Notes: generated from the letters alone by a model not told the origin. A DNA stretch of 64,000 bases from SIG644 sp045613985 (GCA_045613985.1 JAZLCA010000064.1:1-64000), one strand, 5' to 3'; counted from the stretch's first letter, positions 50,448-60,356 are shown. Numbers and translations: made by a program.

Positions 50448-53258
50448 ATGGCCAAAGATTACAAAAACACACTGAATATGCCCACAACGTCGTTCGATAT
50501 GCGGGCCAATCTTCCCATGCGCGAGCCTAAAATGCTGGAGTACTGGAACTCCATCCATCTGTACGATCAAATGCTGGAGAACAATGCGGACAAGCCTTTG
50601 TTCGTGTTGCACGACGGCCCTCCCTTTTCCAACGGTAACATCCACATGGGCCACGCCCTGAACAAAACCCTGAAGGATTTCATCAACAAATCCCGCAGCA
50701 TGATGGGCTATCGCGTCCCCTTCGTTCCCGGCTGGGATAACCACGGCATGCCCATCGAGTCTGCCATCATCAAAAAGAACAAGCTCAACCGCAAGGCAAT
50801 GAGTATTCCCGAATTCCGCAGTGCCTGTGAAGCATTCGCTCAGGATTTCATCAATATCCAGAAGGAGCAGATGAAGCGTCTGGGTCTGACGGCGGATTGG
50901 GAGCATCCCTATACCACTATGGACCCTGCGTTTGAGGCGCGTGAGGTCAAGGTGTTCGGTGAGATGTTCCGCAAGGGCTATATCTACAAGGGCTTGAAGC
51001 CCGTTTACTGGTGCCCCAAGGATGAAACGGCACTGGCCGAGGCGGAGATCGAATATAAGACGGATAAGTGTACGTCGATCTACGTTAAGTTCCGCGTCAA
51101 CGATGACAAGGGCGTGTTGGCTGACGTCTGCGATCTGTCCAAGACCTACTTCATCATCTGGACAACGACCACCTGGACACTGCCCGGCAACCTTGCCATC
51201 GCTCTCAATCCCGACGAGAGCTATGCTGTCGTTAAGGCAAACGACGAATATTATGTGATTGCCGAGGCACTGACCGAAAAGACCATGAGCGAGGGTGGCG
51301 TCGAGAGCTACGAGATCGTTGCTACTATGCCCGGCCGTGAGCTGGAGTTCATCAAGACGCAGCATCCCTTCCTCGACCGTGAGAGCGTCGTGCTGATGGC
51401 CGATTACGTCACCATGGACAGCGGTACCGGCTGTGTTCATACCGCTCCCGGCTTCGGTGCGGACGACTATCAGACCTGCAAGCGCTACGGCATTGATATC
51501 ATCGTTCCCGTCGACGATCGCGGCTGTCAGACCGAGGACGCAGGCAAATTTGCCGGTCTTTACTATGAAAAATCCAACGAGGCGATCCTGGCTGACCTGA
51601 AGGAAACGGGCGCGCTGTTTGCCTCCAAGGAATTTGAGCATGAATATCCTCACTGCTGGAGATGTAAGTCTCCCATCATCTTCCGCACAACTCCCCAGTG
51701 ATTCTGCTCGGTCGATGCCTTCCGCGCTGATGCGGTCAAGGCCTGCGACGACGTAACCTGGATGCCCGCATGGGGCGGTGAGCGCATGAAGCAGATGCTC
51801 GGTGAGCGCGCCGATTGGTGCATCTCGCGTCAGCGTCATTGGGGTCTGCCCATTCCCGTATTCTACTGCGAGGACTGCAAGGAGACCATCTGCACTCCCG
51901 AGACCATCAACAAGGTATCCGCGATGTTTGCACAGCACGGCTCCAACTGCTGGTTCTCCATGGATGCCAAGGATCTGTTGCCCGAGGGCTACGTTTGCCC
52001 CAAGTGCGGCAAGACCCACTTTGTCAAGGAGCAGAATACGCTGGACGGTTGGTTCGATTCGGGTTCCACCCACTTTGCCGTTCTGCAGGACGAGGGTAAC
52101 AAGGGTTGGCCCGAGCATCATTGGCCGGCAGACCTGTACCTGGAGGGTGCCGACCAGTATCGCGGTTGGTTCCAGGCATCTTTGCTGACTGCCATCGGTA
52201 CGGGCGGCGGTACGACCGCTCCCTTCAAGTCCGTTCTCACCCACGGTTGGGTCGTTGACGGCGAAGGCAGAGCCATGCATAAGTCGCTGGGTAACGGCGT
52301 CGATCCTCAGGACATGGTCGCCAAGTACGGCGCCGACCTGGTTCGTTTGTGGGTTGCTTCCGCCGACTATCAGGTGGACGTCCGCTGCTCCGATAATATT
52401 TTCAAGCAGCTGTCCGAGTCCTACCGTAAGATTCGTAACACCGCCCGCATCATTCTGGCAAACCTGAACGATTTCGATCCCGACCGCGATATGGTCGCTC
52501 CCGAAAATATGCAGGAGATCGACCGGTGGCTGCTCTCCCGCATGAACGAGTTTGTCCGTCGCAGCCGCGAAAATTACGATAATTACAGCTTCCACAGCAT
52601 CTCCCGCGACCTGACCAACTTCTGCACGACCGATCTGTCCAAGCTGTACGTCGATATCACCAAGGACCGCGTCTACACCGAGCGTGCCGATTCGGCCGCC
52701 CGCCGCTCCGCACAGAGCGCGATGTATCTGGTGCTGTCTGCGATGGTACGCGTAATGGCGCCTCTGTTGGCCTTTACCGCCGAGGAGATCTGGCAGGCCA
52801 TGCCCCACGCGGCATCCGATAACAAGGCGAGCGTTTTCTTCAATGATATGCCCGCTTGCGACGAGTCGTTGACCTTCCCCGAGCTGGCAGAGCACTGGGA
52901 TGCGCTGTTTGATCTGCGCGACGACGTTATGAAGGCACTCGAGCTTGCTCGTGCCGACAAGAAGATCGGTAAGTCGCTGGATGCCAAGCTGACGATCTAT
53001 ACTGAAAATGAAGAGCAGAAGGCTCTGTTGACCTCCTTTGGCGACGATCTGAAGACGGTATTTATCGTCTCGGGCGTCAAGGTTGAGAGCGGCAAGGCGC
53101 CCGAAGGTGCCCTGACCGAAACCACCGCCGGCATTGCTGTGCTGGTTGAGGGGGCAGACGGCTGCAAGTGCGACCGTTGCTGGGCTTACTCCACCGAGGG
53201 TAAGCAGGACGAGGACGGTTTCCTGTGCGCTCGCTGCCAAGCCATTCTGGAGGGCTGA
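50448..53258 (+). CDS. ileS: Isoleucyl-tRNA synthetase, interrupted by an in-frame TGA at codon 418
   Basis: Charges tRNA-Ile with isoleucine. In one frame, 936 residues, it has GNIHMGHAL (HIGH), the CP1 editing domain, AMHKSLGN (KMSKS equivalent), the anticodon-binding domain and a C-terminal zinc finger with CDRCW and CARC. The frame contains a single TGA at 51699-51701, where the family has Trp in TPQWF (here TTPQ-stop-FCSVDAF). No frameshift or other lesion is present, the T-box leader is intact, and codon bias is uniform across the stop. Start after aaaggag. Without read-through or correction, a 417-residue fragment lacking the KMSKS half would be made. It may be a real nonsense mutation or a base error. 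lspA follows after three bases. Confidence 0.93.
51699..51701 (+). other. In-frame TGA replacing the conserved Trp codon of IleRS
   Basis: Context: ccc cag TGA ttc tgc tcg. One transition from TGG. The same reading frame resumes immediately with conserved IleRS sequence (CISRQRHWGLPIPVFYC). Confidence 0.95.
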
Positions 53259-53261
53259 TGC

Positions 53262-53846
53262 ATGAGCGACTTGACACGCAACGATAAAAGCAGGATCGAC
53301 CGCGGCCGTCCCTGGTATTGGCTGTTGATCTCGCTGGCGGGTGTCTTGCTGGACCAGGTGTCTAAATGGCTGTGTATGGCGTATCTGAAGCCGGTCGGAA
53401 GCGTTTATATCATTCCGGGGCTTCTCAAATTGACCTATCTGGAAAATCGGGGAGCTGCCTTTGGCAGCTTCTCCGATCACCGTTGGGTGTTTATGGTGTT
53501 TTCCACCGTTGCCATCGTGGGCGTGACGGTCTACCTGATCGCCTTTTCCGAGCGGAACCGTTTGCTCCGCTGGGCGCTGGCCCTTATTATCAGCGGCGGC
53601 ATTGGCAATATGATCGACCGAGTCTCGCTCGGATACGTCGTTGACATGATCGACTTTTACGGCATCTGGCCCTACATTTTCAACGTGGCCGACAGCTTCG
53701 TTTGTGTTGGTGCCGGTCTTGCGGTGTTGTACTGCTTGATCGAGATGCAAAAGGAACTGGAACAGCAAAAAGAAAAAAAGGATGCCGACGCTTGTGGTGA
53801 AGACGCACCGCAGGCGGCTGACGAAAAAGGAGAGGACGAGGCATGA
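53262..53846 (+). CDS. lspA: Lipoprotein signal peptidase (signal peptidase II)
   Basis: 194 residues with four membrane segments. The conserved blocks NRGAAFG, GNMIDR and FNVADSF are present; the Asp residues in the last two form the aspartic protease site. It cleaves prolipoproteins at the lipobox, which fits the many lipoproteins in the window. The C-terminal ~35 residues (KELEQQKEKKDADACGEDAP) are an acidic/charged tail longer than usual. It starts three bases after ileS and overlaps the next gene by four bases. Confidence 0.96.
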   Translation: MSDLTRNDKSRIDRGRPWYWLLISLAGVLLDQVSKWLCMAYLKPVGSVYIIPGLLKLTYLENRGAAFGSFSDHRWVFMVFSTVAIVGVTVYLIAFSERNRLLRWALALIISGGIGNMIDRVSLGYVVDMIDFYGIWPYIFNVADSFVCVGAGLAVLYCLIEMQKELEQQKEKKDADACGEDAPQAADEKGEDEA

Positions 53847-54781
53847 TCTACCCCGTAGACGCCGCCCATGCGGGTCTTCGCGCTGACGTGTTTGCTGCCG
53901 AGGTCGGAGGGGTTTCGCGCTCCGCCGCCGCCCGTTTGATGGAGGAAGGCTGTATTTTGCTCAACGCTCGTCCCGTCACCAAAAACGTCAAGCTTTGCCA
54001 GGGCGACGAACTGACGATCGAGCTGCCTGAGCCCGAACCGTGTGAAGCTCTGCCTGAGAATATCCCGTTGGATATCGTTTATGAGGACGATGATATCATC
54101 GTGGTAAACAAGCCCGTTGGTATGGTGGTCCATCCCGCCGCGGGCAATCCGAGCGGCACCCTTGTCAATGCGCTGCTGTACCATTGCGGCGATCAACTTT
54201 CGGGTGTTGGCGGAGTTATCCGCCCCGGCATCGTTCACCGCATCGATAAGGATACCAGCGGACTGTTGGTCGTTGCCAAAAACGACGCAGCTCACTTGTC
54301 TTTGTCGGAGCAGCTCAAAACCCATACGGTCAGCCGCGTATACGAGGCCATCGCGCTGGGCAACCTGAAGACGGATGCGGGGACGGTCAATGCCCCCATC
54401 GGACGCCATCCGACCGATCGCAAGAAAATGGCGGTCGTGCGAGGGGAAGGCTTGAACGCCCGCGAGGCGATCACGCATTACACGGTCGTGGAGCGATTTG
54501 GTCACATGACGCACCTGCGGTGTGAATTGGAAACGGGACGTACCCATCAGATCCGCGTTCATATGGCAAGCATAGGGCATCCCCTTTTGGGCGACGGCGT
54601 GTACGGCGGAGGCAATACCCGCTTTGAAGCCGATCACCGCGCCTGGATCACGGGGCAATGCCTGCACGCTGGAAAACTGCGCCTGATCCATCCGAGGACG
54701 GGCGAGGCGATGCAATTTGGAGCACCTATGCCGCCCGAGATGCAAAAAATACTTGATATTTTACGAAGACAAGCACAATAA
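53843..54781 (+). CDS. RluA-family 23S rRNA pseudouridine synthase (RluD-like)
   Basis: 312 residues. An N-terminal S4 domain (about 15-75: SRSAAARLMEEGCILLNARP) is followed by the catalytic domain with the Asp in HRIDKDTSGLLVVAK and later ETGRTHQIRVHMASIGHPLLGD. Domain order and context after lspA are those of RluD/YlyB in Firmicutes. It overlaps the lspA stop (ATGA). The modified uridine is not determinable from sequence alone. Confidence 0.93.
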   Translation: MIYPVDAAHAGLRADVFAAEVGGVSRSAAARLMEEGCILLNARPVTKNVKLCQGDELTIELPEPEPCEALPENIPLDIVYEDDDIIVVNKPVGMVVHPAAGNPSGTLVNALLYHCGDQLSGVGGVIRPGIVHRIDKDTSGLLVVAKNDAAHLSLSEQLKTHTVSRVYEAIALGNLKTDAGTVNAPIGRHPTDRKKMAVVRGEGLNAREAITHYTVVERFGHMTHLRCELETGRTHQIRVHMASIGHPLLGDGVYGGGNTRFEADHRAWITGQCLHAGKLRLIHPRTGEAMQFGAPMPPEMQKILDILRRQAQ

Positions 54782-54805
54782 ATTTTGATGAAAGGAGATA
54801 GGAGC

Positions 54806-55636
54806 ATGAAACGCTATGAGGGAATTATGATCGCGTCCGACCTGGACGGCACCTTCTTGGATGCCAAAGGGCAGGTCGTGTCTCGCAATATCGAAGCCAT
54901 CCGCGCTTTTACGGCAGAAGGTGGGCTGTTTACCTTTGCGACGGGACGCCATCACGATCATCTGCCCGAGGCCGTTCCCGGCGTCGAGGCTTTGGTCAAT
55001 ATGCCCGTTATCGTGGCAAACGGCTCTTATCTTTACGATTTTTCCACCGATCGCGTGCTGGCCGAGGTGTTTATGGAGGTGGATATCTCCCGCCGCGTGC
55101 TGCAGTACGCTCGCGCCAATTTTCCCCGTGTGGGATTCCGCGTGTCCACCCCGCAGGGCTATCTGACGGACGGTCGGACGGAATATATGAAAAAGTTTAT
55201 CGCTTACAGCAAAAAGCATCGCTCGTATCTGGTGGAGGTCGCTCCGATCGAAAGCTGGATGCAGCGGCTGTGGCATAAGATCGTTTTTCAAGGCACCTGC
55301 GAGGACCTGGACGCGCTGTACGCCGAGCTTAAGGCCGAGTTTGGCGAGGATACCTTTGAGTATAACAAATCCTCTGCGATACTGTTTGAAATGCAGAAAA
55401 AAGGCTGCTCCAAGGGCGGTATGCTGCAAGTGCTCAAGCAAAGCTATGAGATCTTGACGGGACATTCTATCAAAACGTATGGCGTGGGCGACTACGAAAA
55501 CGACCTGGCGCTGTTGTCGGCCGCCGACGTGGCCGTCTGCCCGGCGGGATCCCATCCGGCCGTGCAAAAAATCAGCGATATGGTGCTTTGCTCCAATAAC
55601 GAGGGCGTCATTGCCGATCTGATCGAGCGGTTGTGA
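54806..55636 (+). CDS. HAD-superfamily (Cof-type) hydrolase
   Basis: 276 residues. Motif I SDLDGTFLDAKG with the nucleophile Asp, motif II TFATGR, the C2-type cap, and motif IV GDYENDLALLSAAD. Cof-type phosphatases act on sugar phosphates or flavin/pyridoxal phosphates. Start at ATG after gataggag. It is the last gene of the ileS-lspA cluster before a terminator; linkage to it is positional only. Confidence 0.92.
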   Translation: MKRYEGIMIASDLDGTFLDAKGQVVSRNIEAIRAFTAEGGLFTFATGRHHDHLPEAVPGVEALVNMPVIVANGSYLYDFSTDRVLAEVFMEVDISRRVLQYARANFPRVGFRVSTPQGYLTDGRTEYMKKFIAYSKKHRSYLVEVAPIESWMQRLWHKIVFQGTCEDLDALYAELKAEFGEDTFEYNKSSAILFEMQKKGCSKGGMLQVLKQSYEILTGHSIKTYGVGDYENDLALLSAADVAVCPAGSHPAVQKISDMVLCSNNEGVIADLIERL

Positions 55637-55643
55637 GGCCAAT

Positions 55644-55676
55644 AAAAAAAGGAGAGTTTCAAACTCTCCTTTTTTT
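55644..55676. terminator. Bidirectional terminator between the HAD gene and a convergent lipoprotein gene
   Basis: A near-perfect palindrome with A7-ggagagttt on the left and aaactctcc-T7 on the right. T-tracts lie on both strands. Its end overlaps the stop of the minus-strand gene. Confidence 0.93.
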
Positions 55677-56079
55677 ATTGCGTTCCTCTGCGCTTGAGCG
55701 TCATGGTGGCGGCGGGGGCGTTTTTTGTTGCGGGGGATTGGATGGTCAGGGTGCCGTCGTCGTTGAAGGTATACGTTTCCTCTACGACTTCAGACTCGCC
55801 CTTTCCATAGTCCATGGTTCGTGTCAACTTTCCTTCCGAGGCAACAAAGGTAAAGGCATTATGAGTGTTACTTCCCGATTTGGTTTCACCGTATCCGCCC
55901 TCAAAAAAGGTAATGTACAATTCGTTTTCAATGGTGGCGGCGGTGCCGTCCTCCAAAACGAAGGAGGTGATCACCCAAGAGCCGGTCAACGACGCCTCCT
56001 CTTCGGACTTCGCTCCGCAGGACAGTGCGGTTGCGGCCATGATCAGTATCAGTATGCAGCACAGTGCTCGTTTTAACAT
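55675..56079 (-). CDS. Small lipoprotein, lipocalin-like
   Basis: 134 residues with lipobox ALSC. The mature part begins SLTGSWVITSFVLEDGTA and ends in DDGTLTIQSP and TMTLKRRG. This is the 'G.W....' start and repetitive beta-strand pattern of lipocalin/DUF-type small secreted proteins. Probably membrane-anchored. Function unknown. The start is at the ATG with ggggattt upstream, a weak ribosome site. Confidence 0.72.
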   Translation of the reverse strand: MLKRALCCILILIMAATALSCGAKSEEEASLTGSWVITSFVLEDGTAATIENELYITFFEGGYGETKSGSNTHNAFTFVASEGKLTRTMDYGKGESEVVEETYTFNDDGTLTIQSPATKNAPAATMTLKRRGTQ

Positions 56080-56170
56080 ATCAAATCCCCAGCTTTCTTT
56101 TTGACGATGTGATAATTATAGCACATTTTGCCTCAAATGTACAGGGAATTTTGAAAATTATTGGATGAGG

Positions 56171-56199
56171 TTGACAAATACCGCCAAAACCAGTATAAT
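56171..56199 (+). promoter_or_regulatory. Promoter of the GH67-N-like lipoprotein gene
   Basis: -35 TTGACA, 17-base spacer, -10 TATAAT, followed by a short hairpin (gcccggg-like) and RBS aaggagc before the ATG. Confidence 0.85.
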
Positions 56200-56255
56200 G
56201 AAATGGAGTAGAAAAGTGACCGGCCCGGGATGCTCCGGGCGGGAAGGAGCGTAAT

Positions 56256-57992
56256 ATGAAATTCAAGTCGTTGATCGCGCTGATTTTGGCGTTGCTGATG
56301 CTTTTGAGCGTTGTTGCCTGCAAGCAACCCGCAACGGACGATCTGCCGCCGGAAGGGCAGGACAAGGAGCCCGGTACGCCGGATGAAAAGGATCCGACAC
56401 AGGATCCGTCGGACGATCCCGTCAAAGAGAAGGACCCCAGTCAGTTGTATGTCGTTTATGATTCTGCGACCGAATATAAGCTGATCCGCGGCGATTCTGC
56501 TAAGACGGAGATCAAGAGTGCATTCACCAAGCTCAGCTCCGCCATCGCGGAAGCAACGGGCGTCTCCGTTCCCATGGAAACCGACTGGGCGGAGGATGGC
56601 GAGATGGAGATTTTGGTGGGTAAGACCAACCGTCCCGAATCCAAGGAAGCGCTGCAGGAGCTGGAGGATCTTCAGATCATCGGGGAGTTGGAGGGAGACG
56701 GCTTTCTGATCCGCGTCAAAAAACAGACCATTATCATCATTGGCACGACGGATGAAAGTACGGTCATGGGCGTCGATTACTTTATTTCCCGCTACGTAAA
56801 GCAGTCGACGGGTGAGTTTTCCATTCCCAAATCGACACTGGTTTATATGTCCCGTACCAAAGTGCTGTTGAATCGAGATTACGTGGGCTCGCCTCTCAAA
56901 AAGCAGTACAGCGATTACGTCAGCACTTATGTCGAGGAACAGCTGCTCAGCTTTGACGAGCTGGATGTGCCCGGTGTACAGCTGTTCGAAAATCATTCCA
57001 TCGACAACGATTATCAGCGTGAGGGTTACGGTGCCACCCGCTTCGTGATGACGACGGGCGAGAGAAAGCTGACCCAGCTGATGTGGGGCAAGGGCGTCGC
57101 CTTTGATGCTGCGGTGGAGGATCTGAAGAAGAGCACACTTAAATTGTGGGTATACATCGACAACGACGATATGATCGCCTGCGACCACGACGACGTATAC
57201 GGAAAAATCCAGAAGGACCAGGCAACGCTGTTCTTCCGTCTGATGGATAACAAGGGACGCATTCATTCCTGGAACCACACCCTGACGGGAGACGGCTGGC
57301 ACGAAATCGAGCTGTCCTTCAATATTCACAACGGTGTGGATGCAAAATTTGATTACAGCCATATTGCCAATTTCGGCGTCATGGTGGCCGCAGACAAGGG
57401 AGCCATCATCGAGCTGGATGACTTGCGCTTGGTTACTTATGAAAGCGATCACGTGCCGGAAGAATTGCCCGAGGGCGATCGTTTGATCACCGACGGCGAA
57501 TACGACGCTTTTGACGGCGCGATGATCCAGGAGTGGTACGGCTGCTCCTACGATCTGGAAAACAAGAAATTCGGCAATTCCTCTTTGCGAAACGAGGGAG
57601 ATTCGTCCGTCAACGACTTCCGTACCATCATCAGCAATCTCAATATTCCCATGAACTATCAGAACGACACTCTGGTATTCTGGCTCAAGGTAGGGCAACT
57701 GAAAACGATCAACTACTTCTTCATTGAGCTTAACCAGGTTCAGGATAATCACGAGTACGAAAATAGCTTCACGGTTGCAGACCTGCAAAAGTATGGCCTT
57801 TCCAATGTCGACGATGAATGGTGCGAGATTCGTATTCCTTTGCGGGAATTCCAGAAGAAGCTGTCGCCGGATAAGTATGGCAATGATGAAAATATCACGC
57901 TGTACGCCTTCCGCTTCGTTACCTATTCGGTCGGCAGTAAGCCCTATGAGATGAATCTGGACCGCGTTTATCTGACCTCGAATGCAGATTAA
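56256..57992 (+). CDS. Lipoprotein with GH67-N-terminal-like and carbohydrate-binding-like domains
   Basis: 578 residues. Lipobox SVVAC, then an acidic linker (PEGQDKEPGTPDEKDPTQDP). About 65-190 resembles the N-terminal domain found in alpha-glucuronidases and related glycan proteins (ILVGKTNRPESKEAL, FLIRVKKQTIIIIGTTDEST, GVDYFISRYV). Two beta-sandwich domains follow (about 200-395 and 400-575). Both contain 'W-rich' ligand-binding-like stretches such as GDGWHEIELSFNIHNG and DEWCEIRIPLREF. Probably a surface glycan-binding protein. No catalytic domain was recognised. Single gene with its own promoter and terminator. Confidence 0.72.
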   Translation: MKFKSLIALILALLMLLSVVACKQPATDDLPPEGQDKEPGTPDEKDPTQDPSDDPVKEKDPSQLYVVYDSATEYKLIRGDSAKTEIKSAFTKLSSAIAEATGVSVPMETDWAEDGEMEILVGKTNRPESKEALQELEDLQIIGELEGDGFLIRVKKQTIIIIGTTDESTVMGVDYFISRYVKQSTGEFSIPKSTLVYMSRTKVLLNRDYVGSPLKKQYSDYVSTYVEEQLLSFDELDVPGVQLFENHSIDNDYQREGYGATRFVMTTGERKLTQLMWGKGVAFDAAVEDLKKSTLKLWVYIDNDDMIACDHDDVYGKIQKDQATLFFRLMDNKGRIHSWNHTLTGDGWHEIELSFNIHNGVDAKFDYSHIANFGVMVAADKGAIIELDDLRLVTYESDHVPEELPEGDRLITDGEYDAFDGAMIQEWYGCSYDLENKKFGNSSLRNEGDSSVNDFRTIISNLNIPMNYQNDTLVFWLKVGQLKTINYFFIELNQVQDNHEYENSFTVADLQKYGLSNVDDEWCEIRIPLREFQKKLSPDKYGNDENITLYAFRFVTYSVGSKPYEMNLDRVYLTSNAD

Positions 57993-58036
57993 ATACAAAA
58001 AAGAAAGCGATGCTTGCATCGCTTTCTTTTTTGTAT
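57993..58036. terminator. Bidirectional terminator before the LacI gene
   Basis: A perfect 20-bp stem (atacaaaaaagaaagcgatg/catcgctttcttttttgtat) with a 4-base loop between convergent genes. Confidence 0.93.
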
Positions 58037-58045
58037 GATCTTGGT

Positions 58046-59107
58046 TTAGTGTTCGTCCCCGGAGGAAAGATAGGCACCGATGTTGGAGGACAGAACGATG
58101 TGCGGCGGGATCAAGCGGACTCCCTCACATTCGTGCGAGGTGATATGGTTGTACAGCTGGCGAACGACGTTCTTTCCTTGGCGATAGGGGTTTTGGAAGA
58201 TTGCCGCGTTCGCAATGCCGCTTTGCAACAGCTCGGGCGTTTCCGACAAAATATCGGTGGTGATGACGGCGAGATCCCGATGCGCCTCCTTGATGCTGCG
58301 ACAGGCCAGGGCCGAGCTGGCGGTGGTCATATATACACCGGCGAGGTTGGGATGCTGCTCAAGCATACGCTCGGTGGCTTCCGTTACCCGGTGGGAATCG
58401 TCAAAATGCTCGTAGACGTGGATGGCGGAAAAAACGCCTCGCTCGGCATAAGAGGAAAAACCGTTGATATATTCGACGTTGACGGGAGAATTGCGGGCGG
58501 CCACCAGCAAAGCCACTTCTTTTTGGTCACAGCGGAAGCTAAGCAGCTCAGCGGCCATGCGTCCCGCCATGAAGGCATCGACACCCACGTGGAGGTCGCG
58601 GCGAAGATCGGGCAGATCGTTGGCAACGGTAGCAAAAATGATGCCGCTCTCGGACAGCTCATTGACCAAGGCCGTCAGCTCCTGCGTCTGGTCGGTGGTC
58701 GCTGACATAAACAGAATGATGCCCTGATATCCCATATGGGCAAAGGAGCGGATCAGATCGCACGTTTGATCCAGACACGCACGGCTATCCGTGTAGGGCA
58801 GCTTGCGCACGTCCACGGAGACGTTGTATTTTTCCAGCTCGCGCCCGGAGGTCGTAATGCCCTCGACGATCGCGTCGACGTATTCCTCGACGGGACAAAA
58901 CAGGATCGCGCCAATGTGGATTGGCAGGCGGCGCAAGCATTGGGCGGCGACGTTGACCTTGTATCCCAGATCCTTGGCGGCATCCAGAATGCGTTGCTTG
59001 GTGTCGGGACTGATGCGGGCCTTGTCGTTCAGGGCGCGATGCACCGTTGCGATGGAAACGCCCGTCAACTCGGCAATGTCGTAAATGGTTGCTTTTTTCT
59101 CGGCCAT
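58046..59107 (-). CDS. LacI-family transcriptional regulator
   Basis: 353 residues. The N-terminal HTH and hinge are typical: TIYDIAELTGVSIATVHRAL, then RISPDTKQRILDAAKDLGYK. A periplasmic-binding-type effector domain with VNVEYINGFSSYAERG and LAGVYMTTASS follows. Start at ATG 59107, properly spaced from gggagg; ATG 59113 abuts the SD. It is transcribed divergently from the sugar-acid operon and probably represses it through the palindrome at 59245-59262. The effector is unknown, probably a pathway sugar acid. Confidence 0.92.
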   Translation of the reverse strand: MAEKKATIYDIAELTGVSIATVHRALNDKARISPDTKQRILDAAKDLGYKVNVAAQCLRRLPIHIGAILFCPVEEYVDAIVEGITTSGRELEKYNVSVDVRKLPYTDSRACLDQTCDLIRSFAHMGYQGIILFMSATTDQTQELTALVNELSESGIIFATVANDLPDLRRDLHVGVDAFMAGRMAAELLSFRCDQKEVALLVAARNSPVNVEYINGFSSYAERGVFSAIHVYEHFDDSHRVTEATERMLEQHPNLAGVYMTTASSALACRSIKEAHRDLAVITTDILSETPELLQSGIANAAIFQNPYRQGKNVVRQLYNHITSHECEGVRLIPPHIVLSSNIGAYLSSGDEH

Positions 59108-59137
59108 GATCATCCTCCCCGTTTTTTTGCTCTTATG

Positions 59138-59166
59138 ATTATACCATTTGTCGCGCCACAATGCAA
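59138..59166 (-). promoter_or_regulatory. Promoter of the LacI-family gene
   Basis: On the minus strand: -35 TTGCAT, 17-base spacer, -10 TATAAT. Confidence 0.72.
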
Positions 59167-59205
59167 GTGGTTTGGCAGTTTTTTTTGTTTTTTGTGTCGC
59201 ATCCC

Positions 59206-59234
59206 TTGACAATGCGGGGAAAAAGACTTATAAT
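59206..59234 (+). promoter_or_regulatory. Promoter of the sugar-acid catabolic operon
   Basis: -35 TTGACA, 17-base spacer, -10 TATAAT, both consensus, as expected of an operon controlled by a repressor. Confidence 0.88.
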
Positions 59235-59244
59235 GATGCTATAG

Positions 59245-59262
59245 TGCGAAATCGGTTTCGCA
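59245..59262 (+). promoter_or_regulatory. LacI-type operator
   Basis: An 18-base palindrome tgcgaaatcggtttcgca with a central CG, the typical form of LacI-family operators. It lies 11-28 bases after the -10 element, over the start of the transcript, so binding should block initiation or clearance. Confidence 0.82.
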
Positions 59263-59293
59263 ATAGTTCAAACGACGCGCGAGGAGGACAACA

Positions 59294-60355
59294 ATGAGTG
59301 AAAAAAGCATGAAGGTTTTTTTGAGTGAAGGCAAGAGTCGCGGCGGCATCGTTCGCCTTCCCGTGCCGACCCCCACGGGCAACATGGTGCTGGTAAAGGT
59401 GGCCTATTGCGGCATCTGCGGCACCGATCAGGACCTGTTTTCCGGCGAATGCAGCTTCGCTGAAAACGGACAGGTCACGTATCCGGTCCGTTTGGGACAC
59501 GAGTGGTCGGGCGTAGTGGAAGCGGTTGGCGAGGACGTGACGAATTTCGCCAAGGGCGACGGTGTCGTGGGTGACAACGCCGTCAGCTGCGGCAAGTGCG
59601 AGGCCTGCCGGGCAGGGGATTTTGCACACTGTGCCCATATGCTCAACGTGGGTACCATCGATCCGGTCTACGACGGCGCATTTTGCGAGTACTATATCAT
59701 TCCCGCGCATCATCTGCATAAGATCCCGGCGGGCATCTCGCTCAAAGAGGCGTCGCTGGCCGAGCCTTTGTCGGTGGCGTACGGCGGTATCAAGCACATG
59801 AATATTACGAAAAACTCCACCGTTGCCGTCATCGGTACGGGATGCATCGGCATGGCTGCCGTCGTGCTGGCCAAGTGCCTGGGCGCTAAGACGGTGTGGA
59901 TGATCGGCCGCAACGAAAGTAAACTGGCGGCGGCGCAGGCACTGGGAGCTGAAATCATCAATATCAAACAGTGCGATGCGGTGACCGAGGTTATGGCTCA
60001 AACGGGCGGTCGCGGTGCGGACTTCGTGCTGGAATGCTCGGGTGCCCGCGAGACCTTTAAGCAGGCCATTGACCTGGCCGCATTCCGTGCAACAGTCGCG
60101 CTGATCGGCTTCTATGAGCACAAGGAAAACGACGTCAACGTCGATACCATGGTTGCCAAGGCCCTGACGTTGATCGGTGTCATGGGCGAGATGGGCAACA
60201 TGGCAGGAGCTCTTAACATTCTGAAGGAGCATCAGCCCAACCTCCTTCCCATCATCACACACGAATTGGATTTTGACGATTGCATCGTCGGCTTTACCAG
60301 AAAGAATTATCCCGACGCGGTCAAGATCGCGGTTAAGATCGGAGGGGAGAATTGA
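59294..60355 (+). CDS. Zinc-dependent alcohol/polyol dehydrogenase (MDR family)
   Basis: 353 residues. Catalytic zinc ligands Cys39 in YCGICGTD and the His-Glu in GHEWSGVVEAVG. The structural-zinc cysteines are in CGKCEACRAGDFAHC. Rossmann motif VIGTGCIGMAA. Resembles sorbitol, threonine and galactitol-phosphate dehydrogenases; substrate probably a sugar acid or its alcohol, by operon context. RBS gaggagg. First gene of the operon; the next starts one base after its stop. Confidence 0.9.
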   Translation: MSEKSMKVFLSEGKSRGGIVRLPVPTPTGNMVLVKVAYCGICGTDQDLFSGECSFAENGQVTYPVRLGHEWSGVVEAVGEDVTNFAKGDGVVGDNAVSCGKCEACRAGDFAHCAHMLNVGTIDPVYDGAFCEYYIIPAHHLHKIPAGISLKEASLAEPLSVAYGGIKHMNITKNSTVAVIGTGCIGMAAVVLAKCLGAKTVWMIGRNESKLAAAQALGAEIINIKQCDAVTEVMAQTGGRGADFVLECSGARETFKQAIDLAAFRATVALIGFYEHKENDVNVDTMVAKALTLIGVMGEMGNMAGALNILKEHQPNLLPIITHELDFDDCIVGFTRKNYPDAVKIAVKIGGEN

Positions 60356-60356
60356 T

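Noticed and set aside
51699..51701. Genome-wide reassignment of TGA to Trp or Gly, or selenocysteine at this codon
   Set aside because: Several intact genes in the window end in TGA, and Trp is the family residue here. Selenocysteine has no precedent at this site and no obvious SECIS-like hairpin follows.
50409..53768. 1119-codon open frame on the minus strand opposite ileS and lspA
   Set aside because: It is a shadow of strongly biased codons on the plus strand. It runs across an unrelated gene boundary, has no ribosome site and no recognisable domains.
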